From the NCBI GenBank assembly GCA_013306675.1, contig JABLUY010000005.1, positions 70,416 through 134,415 on the forward strand: a stretch of DNA of 64,000 nt, read 5' to 3'. Each line of letters opens with the position of its first letter. The stretch's first letter is position 1. The stretch comes from Thraustochytrium sp. TN22 (taxonomy: Eukaryota; Sar; Bigyra; Thraustochytrida; Thraustochytriidae). This document shows, in pieces, positions 42,801 to 51,130 of this stretch. The notes under the pieces were generated by a model. The model was not told where the DNA came from. It did no database searches and saw only the letters and a program-made list of their open reading frames with translations. The position numbers and the translations under genes were made by a program.

Positions 42801-43135
42801 CGCGCTCGCCGCTCCCGCGGGTGCTCCTCCTCCTCCGCTCGCGTGTCTTTCCTCAGCAGCTCGCCCCCCTTCTTGCTCTTGCCAGACGGCAAGAACAGCA
42901 GCGGCATGGCCGGCGCCGCGGGCTCTGCCGCCACGCGGGAATTGCGCCTTCGACGCGCGTCTGCCCTTGGCGTCGCCGCCTTCTTCTGCTCCTGCTCCCC
43001 ATCTGCGCCGCGGCCCTCCTTGCCGCCCTCCTTGCCGATCTCCTCATCGTCCGAGGCCTGATACCTGCGCGTCGTGGAGCGCGCGGGTCGTCGCGGCCTC
43101 GGTCGCCGCCGCGCGCGACCGTCGCCCGCAGCCAT
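36821..43135 (-). CDS. Giant IQ/SFI1-like, Trx-like, Ubl, B-box, EF-hand, UBA protein
   Basis: A 2104-residue intronless mosaic protein. Residues about 1-200 are basic and disordered. At 300-580 there are about nine IQ-type motifs (RIIQTLVRAWQAR, SIQRCARGRQG, AIQRAYRAYWRH, VQAHVRAYRAR), which bind calmodulin or centrin. At 625-960 there are Trp-anchored helical repeats like those of SFI1 (GAWRQAARD, RSWVLFVED, QRWLEFVAH, KAWRLGVAA). At 1000-1105 there is a thioredoxin-like fold with APWVARR in place of the CXXC site. About 1228-1290 is ubiquitin-like (TVKDLKERIEAETGLPAAL). About 1296-1335 is SH3/Tudor-like. Two B-box-type zinc clusters lie at 1461-1515 and 1592-1632. EF-hand pairs lie at 1684-1748 and 1930-1993 (DTDGSGSLDAAE, DADGNGLIDFKE, DKDNSGGLSRAE, and a weaker DVNGDDNVSFDE), with a degenerate WW-like stretch between them. 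A UBA domain lies at 2063-2101. A centrosomal, basal-body or cytoskeletal scaffold with calcium and ubiquitin inputs is inferred. Confidence 0.88.
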   Translation of the reverse strand: MAAGDGRARRRPRPRRPARSTTRRYQASDDEEIGKEGGKEGRGADGEQEQKKAATPRADARRRRNSRVAAEPAAPAMPLLFLPSGKSKKGGELLRKDTRAEEEEHPRERRARMERLDQLRRLLPAPVPTRVAAPELPAATPAVAAAQASAVSQPRKPSRRRPHERMTSREMETRKNQTIHVEKVLNERLQSDARRAVEQLPVDFLNSLKLRCYALEHGAGVILRIFDRLANAHTREAMRRWQALVQAERAREQHLRMHSFTQQRGLHILHGIVAHMQHSALTRALDKWTSVTRHERGLEALAAVVQLQRWARGVLAQRDFSKVLEERKRLERDAAARIIQTLVRAWQARAIVRRLAKARVRNEAASRVQSFARVVVAKGRTRRRLREVVRERRRQRAAVSIQRCARGRQGRVRTAALSRERRERAAAVCIQNAVRARRAREEARSRRTAVERAAHAALDASVALAEQHVAATAIQRAYRAYWRHAIYAAAEEAAMAMARTAEREIAALAIQNRFREVSVARLVASMHRGVEGRLARSVVRVQAHVRAYRARCELSRLRAEARERRLAAVRLQASRRGQVGRQRASQHRRDSVALVRKVEAARHSQMRRRLSRRVVRRFTVNRRAALAANFGAWRQAARDSVEERERQKLAAAIARMRTSHMARLLRSWVLFVEDCKQQRDKMRRALAFMRAKTVFRALEGWSAVVAASREHKQRLVSVFMACVALDTHNSMRQLQQRRLAEAYEWSLLSTWTLKHLREAAYCRRLQMQRAAAHHEREWLKHTPGRRFQRWLEFVAHVKARRAQHQRAEALRDHHRGARATTAWKEYVVYKEHRRQQNAAAQALRVLAMRRRAVGAWRVGVAIVQQDRANWAAAVAHCDHQRQRRAAKAWRLGVAAVLAMRAKFQRAIAHDREKTQRAAFTALFEITHEELMARRHAAALKIECAWRQRLARLARFQLWMARAYAREREDLQKLARDRERFVARRTLAEAKDAEDLDALRAATMQVQGGAAILLFTAPWVARRQFEHLEGVLAMGAKTATAARLRVPLQNVGPATALAFGAREFPSVALLWRGHVLPATTGAWAPPSRFIQRTLQDLRDALHEVPVAPLDWDARDCVPFAEEAALVRKISRAQDDTRAAGVEAVADAARCVQTLYRNRRSNRLLRQWHEAVRAAVKKDKKEREEAYWAAQTYVTYESKEEDGPSREYRFNHKLVDAVWGSTDLLREQRALPLVLVTSTGHVQELAGLRRASTVKDLKERIEAETGLPAALQRVCLRPDGVWFDGSLIIPIYNREPDAKIGAGATVDVRQPDGTWQQATVVRVHEDEAVDLSYPDDALVRAATVGALPADEEEDKDKDKDKDKGEDTLMHAKSDDELARAKERGVPKPTTEVPRAEVRLCAVSESEVAQAKSLFELGFRAGAIVEVSPLVDEHAEHAGTDAAADADAGTDVATAPDCEALKLLCCACMEVAADVLCKECDKVMCDACFVREHLREGEEEARGDFDAYIVRREQAKHRFVPLQGREVAASLAGEKERRQTQLLQRREMLQRKTTARVPTWSDIRLLNKMASRKLLDEADIEGGATAPKTGRERRFCSECKLRRAQVDCGQCCDALCKPCFAYLHSKGARMKHVAIGKASGGDVWTMESIKSRGWKNRFILEEERAAREETARIREAELLAAEQILKEAFERYDTDGSGSLDAAELRNFLRNEICEPVSDAEVEGALRRMDADGNGLIDFKELLEWFVDLRKQEDRDSAKMQLLRMNLQAKKRARLLKNQVDAMVPREKLENTLRYLEEQARKWRERRPPVPGYPYVGQLQSSDYATVLPLFERYARREFKLEVNMVDRPGRRQPDEKVQRMQLAFKSVFLPNFNRGLLPRMYYDDLREFRHEGVLYIQKWDEAKDAFVYVNTETQEHLALNPQLVAEHEEQARSAFERFDKDNSGGLSRAEVRRMIEQELCVKLSKAQLKQAMKELDVNGDDNVSFDELLAWFVRGIDVGDHTLSAELRRRRKLRALRERVPEVSKTLSAGVSTGALKAGASVARGTIAHMNGLAKSARSAGKPGFYRRLLDEGWSASDLDRALDRCKGKPDLEAAVEAWLERNASR

Positions 43136-43968
43136 GGCTGCTGCGGCGACGTATGCGTCTGCGCGCGCGCGCGCGCGCGCAGACGCGCACGCACAAACAC
43201 GACCGCTAGCAATTGACTTGCCTCAGCGAGCCTAACCACGCACGCACGCACGGCGAGCGAGCGAGCAAGCCAAGAGTCGCGGGCATCTTTGAGCGTTTCC
43301 GTTGGGGACCCCTTTGTCCAGTCCCCGTGCGCGGGACGGGACCCAGGCGTCCCTGAGTGTCACTGACTCGAAGGCCGCCTGCCTGCCTCAGGCTTGGAGT
43401 TGCCGGGGATGAACCTCGAGTCCGACGCTGAGCTTTAGCGCCAATGAGGACCTCCGGCTCGTCTCGTGGGCGAGTGCTTTTCTGCAAGCGTGGGTTCCAA
43501 GTCTCGGGCCGCCAAAGCCTGGCTGCCGCGCCTGAATGCGAGTCAAAGCGCCTGAAGAAGGGCTTACGTACAACCTACGCGCTACGACTTCGGCTTCGAT
43601 TCTTCACCTTTGCGTTTACTTCGAAGGCCCATCGTAAGGTAGGCGCGCTCGGCTGACAGATACGGATGGCGCCTTGCAGCGCCAGGCTATGGTGACGGCC
43701 GGCTGGGAAAGCGTTGTGCCGTCCGCGAACCGAGATCGGGACCACGCGGATCGACTCACAGCCAATGAGCTTCGCCAGAGACTTCGTCGCTGCATATTTG
43801 GGTCGGGTGCTGGACGTTATTGTAGCTCTTGTCGTTCTCTAACAAACTAAGGCTTGGAAGGGCTAAAGGCGGCGGCGTCCGAGTCAGCACATCAAGCAGC
43901 AGCAGAAGCGCCGTGTCCTGGGTCTCTATAGTTCACACTCACACTCAGCAGGGCTTGGAATCGCGCCA
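43136..43968. other. Intergenic region
   Basis: About 830 bp between two minus-strand genes. An alternating CG/GCGC run (about 43163-43180) and GCAC/GAGC short repeats (43235-43265) lie near the start of the giant gene. No gene is seen. Confidence 0.55.
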
Positions 43969-45342
43969 TCAGACGGCAAAGTCAGTCTTGAGAAGGGCCT
44001 GGTCCTTGAGGATGAGGCCAGGCGGCGAGACGGTGCTGCCGTCCTGCAGCTGGACGTCGGTGAGCGAGCAGCGCTCCGTGATGGTGGCGTGCTCGCCGAG
44101 AATGGAGTTGACGACTGAGGCCTCGGCCTGAATGGTGGAGTGCGCGTGCACGACGCTGTTGATGATCTCGGTGTCTGCGCCGATCTTGCAGTGCGGGCCG
44201 ATGACAGAGCCGCGGATGGTGGCGGAGTCGGCGATCTCGCAGGACTCGCCCACCACGGTCTCCTTGTACTTGGCCTGGCGCGGGCGCGGCCAGGGCATGA
44301 AGGCGCCACGTGGTGGGTTAGCCAGCAAGCTGTTGGCAAGTGTGTAGGAGAAGAGCGTGTTGACGCGGATGGCGAGGCTGGAAGGCGGCAGGATGAGCGC
44401 GTGGCAGCCAATGCGGCGCGTGCTACGCTGGGCGGCGCCCTCGCCGAGCCCGTAGCCGCTGGGGTCCGCATCCGGCTTGCTCACGAGCCGCGAAGTGAGC
44501 GCCTGCACCTCCGGGTTGGCGGCATTGGGCTGGAGGGCATTGATGAGGAACGGAAGCAGGTCGGTGCGCAGCTGCGCGGCGTTGCGCGCGCGGCGGCTCG
44601 CGAGGCCCTCGCCGTCGTCGCGCATCAGGTCGAGCACCCAGCGGCGCAAGATGTAGACGTGGCCGTCCAGCAGATCGGTGTGCAGGCAGACGCGCGGCTC
44701 GCGGCGCAGCAGGTGCTTGTCCACGCTCACGGGGTCTTCCTGCGCGGCGATTTTCATGAGCACCACGCGGCCGGACGACTTGGCGGCGGCCGTGGCGTCG
44801 CCGCCGGCCGCTGTCGGCGCGTCCGGCACAATGCCAAAGTAGTTGATCACCTGCTTGCTCATCTTGCGCAGGCGCTTGAGGCCGTCCTTGGTCTCGGCGC
44901 CCGGGTGTTGCTTGAGGAGCATGGTGAGCGCGGCGTCGGTCTTGCGGTAGACGTCGGCCAGATCATGCAGGCTGACGTCCGAGATGAAGTCGCCCGACAT
45001 GACGAGGATGTCGCGGTGCGGCGGCAGCTTATCGTGGATCATTCGCAGCACGTCCGCCGTGCCACTCTCAGCCACCTCGAAGGCCTCCACCTGCACGTGC
45101 AGCGAGTCGCGGCTCGGGTGCAGCGCCAGGTACTGCTCGATGTCCTCCTTGTGCTGCTGCAGGCACGCGAGCACCACGCTCGAGAAGCCCGCCTTCTCCA
45201 GCGCCATGAGCGGGTAGTACAGCATCGGGTGGTTCGCCAGCGGCAGCAGCACCTTGGGCTTGGACATGGTCAGCGGATACAGCCCGGACCCGGCGCCGCA
45301 CAGCACCACGGCCACCAGCTCGCCATGCCTGTTGCTCGCCAT
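43969..45342 (-). CDS. EIF2B3: Translation initiation factor eIF2B, gamma subunit
   Basis: A 457-residue eIF2B-gamma, part of the guanine-nucleotide exchange factor for eIF2 in the cytosol. The ATG at 45342 gives MASNRHGELVAVVLCG, the expected start of the nucleotidyltransferase-like domain (VVLCGAGSGLYPLT, KPKVLLPLANHPMLYYPL, DILVMSGDFISD). A middle region links to C-terminal left-handed beta-helix hexapeptide repeats (VVGESCEIADSATIRGSVIG, NSVVHAHSTI). Length matches the family (about 450). The gamma rather than epsilon subunit is indicated by the absence of a C-terminal W2/HEAT domain. The upstream frame is low in complexity and rejected. It is divergent from the RAD16-like gene, with 947 bp between start codons. 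Confidence 0.94.
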   Translation of the reverse strand: MASNRHGELVAVVLCGAGSGLYPLTMSKPKVLLPLANHPMLYYPLMALEKAGFSSVVLACLQQHKEDIEQYLALHPSRDSLHVQVEAFEVAESGTADVLRMIHDKLPPHRDILVMSGDFISDVSLHDLADVYRKTDAALTMLLKQHPGAETKDGLKRLRKMSKQVINYFGIVPDAPTAAGGDATAAAKSSGRVVLMKIAAQEDPVSVDKHLLRREPRVCLHTDLLDGHVYILRRWVLDLMRDDGEGLASRRARNAAQLRTDLLPFLINALQPNAANPEVQALTSRLVSKPDADPSGYGLGEGAAQRSTRRIGCHALILPPSSLAIRVNTLFSYTLANSLLANPPRGAFMPWPRPRQAKYKETVVGESCEIADSATIRGSVIGPHCKIGADTEIINSVVHAHSTIQAEASVVNSILGEHATITERCSLTDVQLQDGSTVSPPGLILKDQALLKTDFAV

Positions 45343-46289
45343 GGCGCCTCCGCCGCGACCGGCCGCGCGCAGCCGCCGCGCACCAGCAGAGACAGTCGCG
45401 CCCCTGCTCGGCCGCCGCCCGACCGCCGCCGCCGCGCCCCGACCCCGCCGCGCGCGAGCGCCCGAGCGCGTCTGGATGCTCTCCGCGGCCACCGCCCCGC
45501 CCTCCCATTTAGCACGGTCCCAAACCCGCCCCGGACGTCCGCGCCGTCTCAAACCATTTTGCCCCTCGTCCGCCGGAGCGGGGCCCCGGCGGGCCCCGCG
45601 GGGCAAAGGCCTTGCCGCCGCTCGGACTCGGAGGCCCCGCGCGCGCGCTCGGGCTGCGCGGGCTCCGACCGGCCGCGCGCGGTTGCGGGCCGCGCAGGCG
45701 GAGGCAGACGGCGAAGCGAGGGCTCCGCACGGGCCACCGGCCGCCCGGCCCTCGGCTCGGCGCGCCGTGGCTGGCCGGCTGGGCTGGCACTGCGCCGGCG
45801 GCCACTGCGTCAACAGCGAGGCGGTGGGCATTCATTCCTTCCGCAGCGACCTCGAGCTCGCGAGCGAGGCCGGGCGAGCAGGCAGGCGGGCGGGCAGGCA
45901 GGCCAGCGAGCGAGCGACCGGCCGGCTTACCTCGACGCCGGCGACCTCGCGCAGAGCCCAGCCCCCTCCTGCCAGCTCGCCAGCTCCGGGTGCTGCCAGT
46001 GCCCGCGTTCTGTCGAGGCGCAGGACTCCTTGTTCGTGGTGGCGACCGAGGGCGGCGGCGGCGCGGCCTACGCGGCGCGGCAGAGCCGCAGCCCGAGGTC
46101 GCGGCGGCGGCAGGCAGGCGGCCAGCCAGGCGGCCAGCCGGGTGACGGCGCCGCGGCGACGGCGGCTGCGAAGGGAGGGCGGCGCAGCGGCGAGCGTCGC
46201 GCGTGCAGCGAGCGAGGAAGGACCCGACCCGAGGGCTCGAGAGCCACAGGGAGTGCCCTACCTGGCCCGGCCTCAGGTCTGCGACCGCG
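45343..46289. other. Shared divergent promoter region (EIF2B3 / RAD16-like)
   Basis: 947 bp between divergent start codons, strongly GC-rich. It contains a GACTCGGA 8-mer (45625), a GGCAGGCGGGCGGGCAGGCA-type tract (about 45880-45905) and GCGGCCAGCC repeats (about 46115-46140). Open frames across it are Ala/Arg/Gly-rich. No gene is supported. Confidence 0.6.
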
Positions 46290-49200
46290 ATGGTGCAGCT
46301 GACGGTGGACAAGGACGGGCGGTGGGCCGTGCGCAAGAAGGGCGATAAGCTAATTCGCGCCCGCGTGGAGTATGCGCCGAGCGGGCGGGCGCGGTGCCGG
46401 TTCTGCTCGGAGCTGATCGAAAAGGACGCGCTGCGCGTGGGCCTGCCCGTGAGGTTTGGCGACTTCATCACGAGCTGGCGGCACCCCAAGTGCTACTATG
46501 TGGAGGACGGCGAGGGCGCGGTCCCAGACGATCAGGTGCACGGAATGGACCAGGTTCGCGAGGAGGACCGCACGGAGGCGCGCGCCGCGCTGGACCGACT
46601 CAAGCCGCCCGTCGTGGACGAGTCGCTCAACCCGGACCACCCGGACTTCGTCAAGCACTCCGTGGCAGCGCGCGCCGACACGCCGGCGCGCATGACCACC
46701 AAGCTGCTCCCGTTCCAGGAGGAGGGCCTGCGCTGGCTGCTGGACCAGGAGAGCACGACGGTTGGCGGCGGCATGTTGTGCGACGAAATGGGCATGGGCA
46801 AGACGATCCAGACGCTCTCGCTGCTGGTGGCGTCCAAGTACGGCGACGCGCCCGCCGCAGGCCGCGCCAAGCCGGGCCCGACGCTCGTGCTAGCGCCCAG
46901 CAGCGCCATGCTGCAGTGGAAGGACGAAATCGAGAATGTGACGCGCGAGGACACGCTCAGTGTGCTGGTGTACTATGGCACCAAGCGTGAGGGCCTTACC
47001 CCTGCGGACCTTCGCAAGCATGACGTCGTGCTCACCTCGTACCCCATCCTCGAATACGAGTTTCGCCGCTGCGTGGAGCGCTGTAAGGTGCAGTGCCGCT
47101 ACTGCAAGCGGCGCTTCTTGCCGCCCAAACTGATTTTGCACAACCAATACTTTTGCGGGCCCAACTCGAAGCGCACGGCCAAGCTCGCGCTGCGCGACCG
47201 GAGTGAGACTGCGGCCAAGAAGAAGAGCGCCATGGACAAGGCCATGGTGACGCTCAACATCATCAACAAGGGCGCCAAGGCCGGCAAGGACGACGACAAG
47301 GCTGACACCAAGGGCGGCCGCAAGCACTCGCTGCCGACCATGAGCAACATCTACCGCGACCTCATGGAGGAGGCGAACCGCGAGCCGGCTGGCTTTTACG
47401 CCAACAAGGAGGAGGCGGCCGCGCAGTCCGTGGCCAAGAAGAGGGCGAAGCGCGAGGCTGCCGTCGACGATGATGCCGCGGATGAGGACGAGGACGAGGA
47501 CGAGGACGCCGAGGCGAAGGCAGCTGCGGCCCGCGAGGTGGCCAATGCTGACAGCGAGGAGAAGGGCGTGCGTATGCGGCGCAACCTGTGGGCTACGGAA
47601 AAGGGCGACCAGTTCTTCTTCCGGGGCAAGGGCGACGTGTGGGGCAGCCACCTGCAAGGAGAGGTGAGCTTTCGCTCCGTGCAGGCGCAGCCACTCGTGC
47701 TGGAGGCGGTCGGCGCACCGCATGCTTTCCGCGTCAAGATGCTCAACGGCGCAGGCGCCGCGCAGATCAGCGTCGATGGCGGTGCGACCTGGGTCAATTG
47801 GCAGGCCGGCCGCTGGATCTCGCCCCGCAAGAACCGCTTGTCCGCGCAGGACCGCGGGAGCGGCTGGCAGTCGCTCGGGCCCAAGCTTGGGACGGTCGTG
47901 ATGCGGTCTTTCGAGGGCCGCGCGATTCTGGCGGCCGTCGTGGCGCACGCACCCGCCGACAAGGAGAGCGGCCCTGCGCTATGGCGCATCGAGCACACGG
48001 ACGGCGACGAGGAGGATTTGGAGCTGCGCGAGCTGACGCAGGCGCAGGAGCTTCTCGCGGAGGGCGAGGGGGAGCTCAAGGGCGGCCCGCGCGCGCTTCT
48101 GGAGGCGGTGGCGAAACTCAACGAGGCTGCCGAGCCGGGCGAGAGCAAGCCGCGCCGCGCGGCCGCGGCCGCCGGCACGACCAAGCGCAAGCAGGCGCAG
48201 CGCAAGGCGAAGGCGAAGAAGGTCAGGGGGGAGAACGCGGACGAGGACGACGAGGAGGATGCCGACTCCGACTTTGAGCCGCGCAGTAGCGAATCTGAGG
48301 AGGAGGAGGAGGACGATGGCGACAATGACGATGCGAACGGCGACGACGATGACGGCGAGAAGAAGAAGGCCAAGAAGGCCTCGGCGGCCGCGGACGACGT
48401 GCCGGAGTACGAGGACCTAAAACCGTGTTTTCGGCCAGTAGAGTGGGGCCCCGGCAGCCGCGAGGCCAAGCTGCTGGCGCTCTCGCAGAAGCGCAAGAGC
48501 AGCAGCCTGCGCAAGAGAGCCAAGCAGCAGCGCAAGAAGAAGGCCAAGGTGCGGCGGCAGCAGAGCGGCGGCAGCGGCACAAGCAAGAACGTAAAGGGCG
48601 GCGCACCGTCCAAGTCGCAACCCAAGGGCAGCAAGGCCAAGAGCCTGGAGTCGTCCTCGGAGGACGAGGACGAGGATTTCGAGTCATCCTCGGATGAGGA
48701 GTCGGTGGCCTCGGACGGGTCGGGTGGCCTGGCGCAAGACGTGAAGGAGCGCACGGAGGGCGACATGTTCTGGTTTGCGCCCCGCGGCGACGTAGTGGAC
48801 TCGGATGGTATCGACCTGGGGGCGAGCCTCCTGCATTGCATTGGCTGGGCGCGAGTGGTGCTGGACGAGGCGCACAAGGTCAAGTCGCGCACGAATAGCA
48901 CCGCGCGTGCCACGCTGGCGCTGCGTGGCGCGCCGGTCGAGGATCTGGATGCTCTCTGGCCGGACGGAGGTCCGTGCCACCGCTGGTGCCTCTCTGGCAC
49001 GCCGCTACAGAACCGCGTCGGCGAGCTGTACAGTCTGGTGCGCTTCCTGCGCGTGGACCCATACGCGTTCTACCTGTGCAAGGTTCCCGGTTGCGAGTGC
49101 CGGTCGCTGCACTGGGCGATGGGCCGCGGCAACCGACTGTGCGACACCTGTGGGCACACGCCGATGAAGCACTACTCGTACATGAACCAGTCCATCATCA

Positions 49201-50936
49201 ACCCGATCAAGCGCAACGGGTACGTGGGCGAGGGTCGGCGCGCGATGAAGCTGCTGCGCGACGACGTCCTGGGCAAGGTGATGCTGCGGCGCACCAAGAA
49301 GGAGCGGCAGGCGGACATCAAGTTGCCGTCGTGTACAATTGAAGTGCGCGAGCTGGCGTTTTCGGAGCACGAGGAGGACTTTTATCGCAGCGTGTACCTG
49401 CGCACGGAGTCACAGTTCTCCACCTACGTGTCCAAGGGTACGGTGCTGCACAACTACGCTCATATCTTCGAGCTGCTGTCGCGCTTGCGCCGCGCCGCGG
49501 ACCACCCCTACCTCGTTGTGCACGGCGCCGGCGACGAGGCCTTTGGTACGAGCCAGGCGGCCGGGGATCGCACCAAGCTGACCGACATTTGCGGCATCTG
49601 CCAGTTTGACATTGAGACGCTTGAGGAAGTGGCCGTCTCTCAGTGCAAGCACACGTTCCACCGGAACTGCGTGGAGGCCTACATCGCCAAGCATCAGGGC
49701 GAGGGCGCTGCGGGCGACGACGACGACGACGATGTGGATGAGGACGAGGGCTTGGTGCTGGACAGCAGCGGCATGCACAAGGACAAGAAGCCCAAGGTGA
49801 AGAAGAGAAAGGCCGGCGGGCGCAAGCCGACCGGGGCCGCCGCCAAGGCTGCAAGCAAGGGGGACCCGACTTGTCCGCTGTGCTTCGTGCCGCTCAGCGT
49901 GACGCTGCACCTCAAGGGCGGCACGGAGGGCAACCAGCTCGGCGGCCTCGACTCGATGGACGAGGATTTGTGCGTAGTATGCATGGACAAGCAGCGCGAT
50001 GCACTGCTCTTCCCGTGCGGTCACATCTACCTCTGCATGGGCTGTGCGCGCGGGCTGGACAACCGCGTGTGCCCCATGTGCCGCGCCCCGATTCAACGCA
50101 TCGCACGCGTGGACCCCAACGTGGACGTGGCCACGCAGCAGGCTGCCGCCAAGGCCAGCGGTGCCAATGGTAGCAGCGGCGGCGGCAGCGACAGCGATGA
50201 CCCGGCGGCGGCCGAGGCCGCGGCGGAGGCCCAGGCGGCGAGCGTCAAGAAGGAGGCGGCGCAGGCAGCGGCCGCCGAGGCCGCGCTTAAAAGGAATCAC
50301 GAGGAGGAGGCGGACGCCGTGCTGCGCGTCGCCAAAAAGGCCAGCGCCCTGATTGGGCGCAAGAGCATCATGCAGCGCATCAACACGCGCAAGTTCAGCT
50401 CGAGCACCAAGGTGGAGGCCGTGGTGGCGGAGGTGAAGCGCATGCTAGAGGGCGAAGACCGCGCCGATATGCCCAACAAGGCCATCATCTTCTCCCAGTA
50501 CAACGATATGCTGGACCTCATCCAGTGGCGGCTTTCTTCGGAGGGCATTGTCACCGTCAAACTCGTGGGCGCCCTTTCCATGGTGGAGCGCCGCGCCGTC
50601 CTCGAGGCCTTCAAGACGCGGCGCCAGGTCCGCGTCATCCTGCTCAGTCTCAAGGCCGGCGGCGAGGGTCTCAACCTAACTGAGGCTTCGCACGTTTTCC
50701 TCTGCGACCCGTGGTGGAACCAAGCCGTCAGCGACCAGGCCATTCAGCGGTCTCATCGCATCGGCCAGCGCCGCCCGGTGAAGGCTGTGCATTTCGCCGT
50801 CAAGGGTTCGATCGAGGAGAAGATGCTTCAGCTCCAGGAGAAGAAGTCGCTCATCTTTCAGGGCGCAGTCGACGGCGACACGGCCGCCATGTCGCGCCTT
50901 ACTGAGGAGGACCTGCGTTTTCTCTTTTCACGCTGA
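46290..50936 (+). CDS. RAD16-like SNF2 ATPase with PARP zinc finger and two RING domains
   Basis: A 1548-residue SNF2-family protein of the RAD5/RAD16 class. A PARP-type zinc finger opens it: C36-x2-C39, H65-x2-C68 within ARCRFCSEL and WRHPKCYY, a module that senses DNA breaks in known proteins. The ATPase has motif I DEMGMGKT (165-172) and the DEAH box (859-862). The about 690 residues between them hold a Lys/Asp/Glu-rich linker, a beta-rich unknown domain (about 430-600) and long acidic and basic runs. RING 1 (CGIC at 1101 to CPLC near 1195) is itself split by an insertion. A second C3HC4 RING (CVVC 1228 to CPMC 1261) follows. The C-terminal helicase lobe has KAIIFSQY (1397) and SHRIGQ (1488). 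Family knowledge predicts nuclear chromatin or DNA-repair work (nucleotide excision repair for Rad16) with E3 ubiquitin ligase activity. The start at 46290 was chosen because upstream codons are low in complexity. Confidence 0.92.
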   Translation: MVQLTVDKDGRWAVRKKGDKLIRARVEYAPSGRARCRFCSELIEKDALRVGLPVRFGDFITSWRHPKCYYVEDGEGAVPDDQVHGMDQVREEDRTEARAALDRLKPPVVDESLNPDHPDFVKHSVAARADTPARMTTKLLPFQEEGLRWLLDQESTTVGGGMLCDEMGMGKTIQTLSLLVASKYGDAPAAGRAKPGPTLVLAPSSAMLQWKDEIENVTREDTLSVLVYYGTKREGLTPADLRKHDVVLTSYPILEYEFRRCVERCKVQCRYCKRRFLPPKLILHNQYFCGPNSKRTAKLALRDRSETAAKKKSAMDKAMVTLNIINKGAKAGKDDDKADTKGGRKHSLPTMSNIYRDLMEEANREPAGFYANKEEAAAQSVAKKRAKREAAVDDDAADEDEDEDEDAEAKAAAAREVANADSEEKGVRMRRNLWATEKGDQFFFRGKGDVWGSHLQGEVSFRSVQAQPLVLEAVGAPHAFRVKMLNGAGAAQISVDGGATWVNWQAGRWISPRKNRLSAQDRGSGWQSLGPKLGTVVMRSFEGRAILAAVVAHAPADKESGPALWRIEHTDGDEEDLELRELTQAQELLAEGEGELKGGPRALLEAVAKLNEAAEPGESKPRRAAAAAGTTKRKQAQRKAKAKKVRGENADEDDEEDADSDFEPRSSESEEEEEDDGDNDDANGDDDDGEKKKAKKASAAADDVPEYEDLKPCFRPVEWGPGSREAKLLALSQKRKSSSLRKRAKQQRKKKAKVRRQQSGGSGTSKNVKGGAPSKSQPKGSKAKSLESSSEDEDEDFESSSDEESVASDGSGGLAQDVKERTEGDMFWFAPRGDVVDSDGIDLGASLLHCIGWARVVLDEAHKVKSRTNSTARATLALRGAPVEDLDALWPDGGPCHRWCLSGTPLQNRVGELYSLVRFLRVDPYAFYLCKVPGCECRSLHWAMGRGNRLCDTCGHTPMKHYSYMNQSIINPIKRNGYVGEGRRAMKLLRDDVLGKVMLRRTKKERQADIKLPSCTIEVRELAFSEHEEDFYRSVYLRTESQFSTYVSKGTVLHNYAHIFELLSRLRRAADHPYLVVHGAGDEAFGTSQAAGDRTKLTDICGICQFDIETLEEVAVSQCKHTFHRNCVEAYIAKHQGEGAAGDDDDDDVDEDEGLVLDSSGMHKDKKPKVKKRKAGGRKPTGAAAKAASKGDPTCPLCFVPLSVTLHLKGGTEGNQLGGLDSMDEDLCVVCMDKQRDALLFPCGHIYLCMGCARGLDNRVCPMCRAPIQRIARVDPNVDVATQQAAAKASGANGSSGGGSDSDDPAAAEAAAEAQAASVKKEAAQAAAAEAALKRNHEEEADAVLRVAKKASALIGRKSIMQRINTRKFSSSTKVEAVVAEVKRMLEGEDRADMPNKAIIFSQYNDMLDLIQWRLSSEGIVTVKLVGALSMVERRAVLEAFKTRRQVRVILLSLKAGGEGLNLTEASHVFLCDPWWNQAVSDQAIQRSHRIGQRRPVKAVHFAVKGSIEEKMLQLQEKKSLIFQGAVDGDTAAMSRLTEEDLRFLFSR

Positions 50937-51062
50937 GACCAAGGGCGAGCGCTAGGTCTCGTTTGGATATAAGGAAGGGAAACTCACTTGTTCAAAGTCC
51001 AGCCTCGTGCCCGCGGCGTACGATCTCAATTTGTCGTTGCTTGGTGCTGAATCGCAAGGGAA

Positions 51063-51130
51063 GGTACCAAGGGGTACCTGGTACCCGGGTACCATACCGT
51101 TGTTGTGATTGAACCTGGTACCGGGTACTA
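51063..51130. repeat. Cluster of GGTACC palindromes
   Basis: GGTACC occurs at 51063, 51073, 51080, 51088 and 51117, with a further GGTACT at 51125. The core GGTACCCGGGTACC is a perfect 14-bp palindrome and could form a hairpin in the 3' UTR of the upstream RAD16-like gene. Confidence 0.9.

Noticed and set aside
44140-46302. 720-codon plus-strand frame across EIF2B3 and the divergent promoter
   Set aside because: Shadow of EIF2B3 running into low-complexity promoter DNA.
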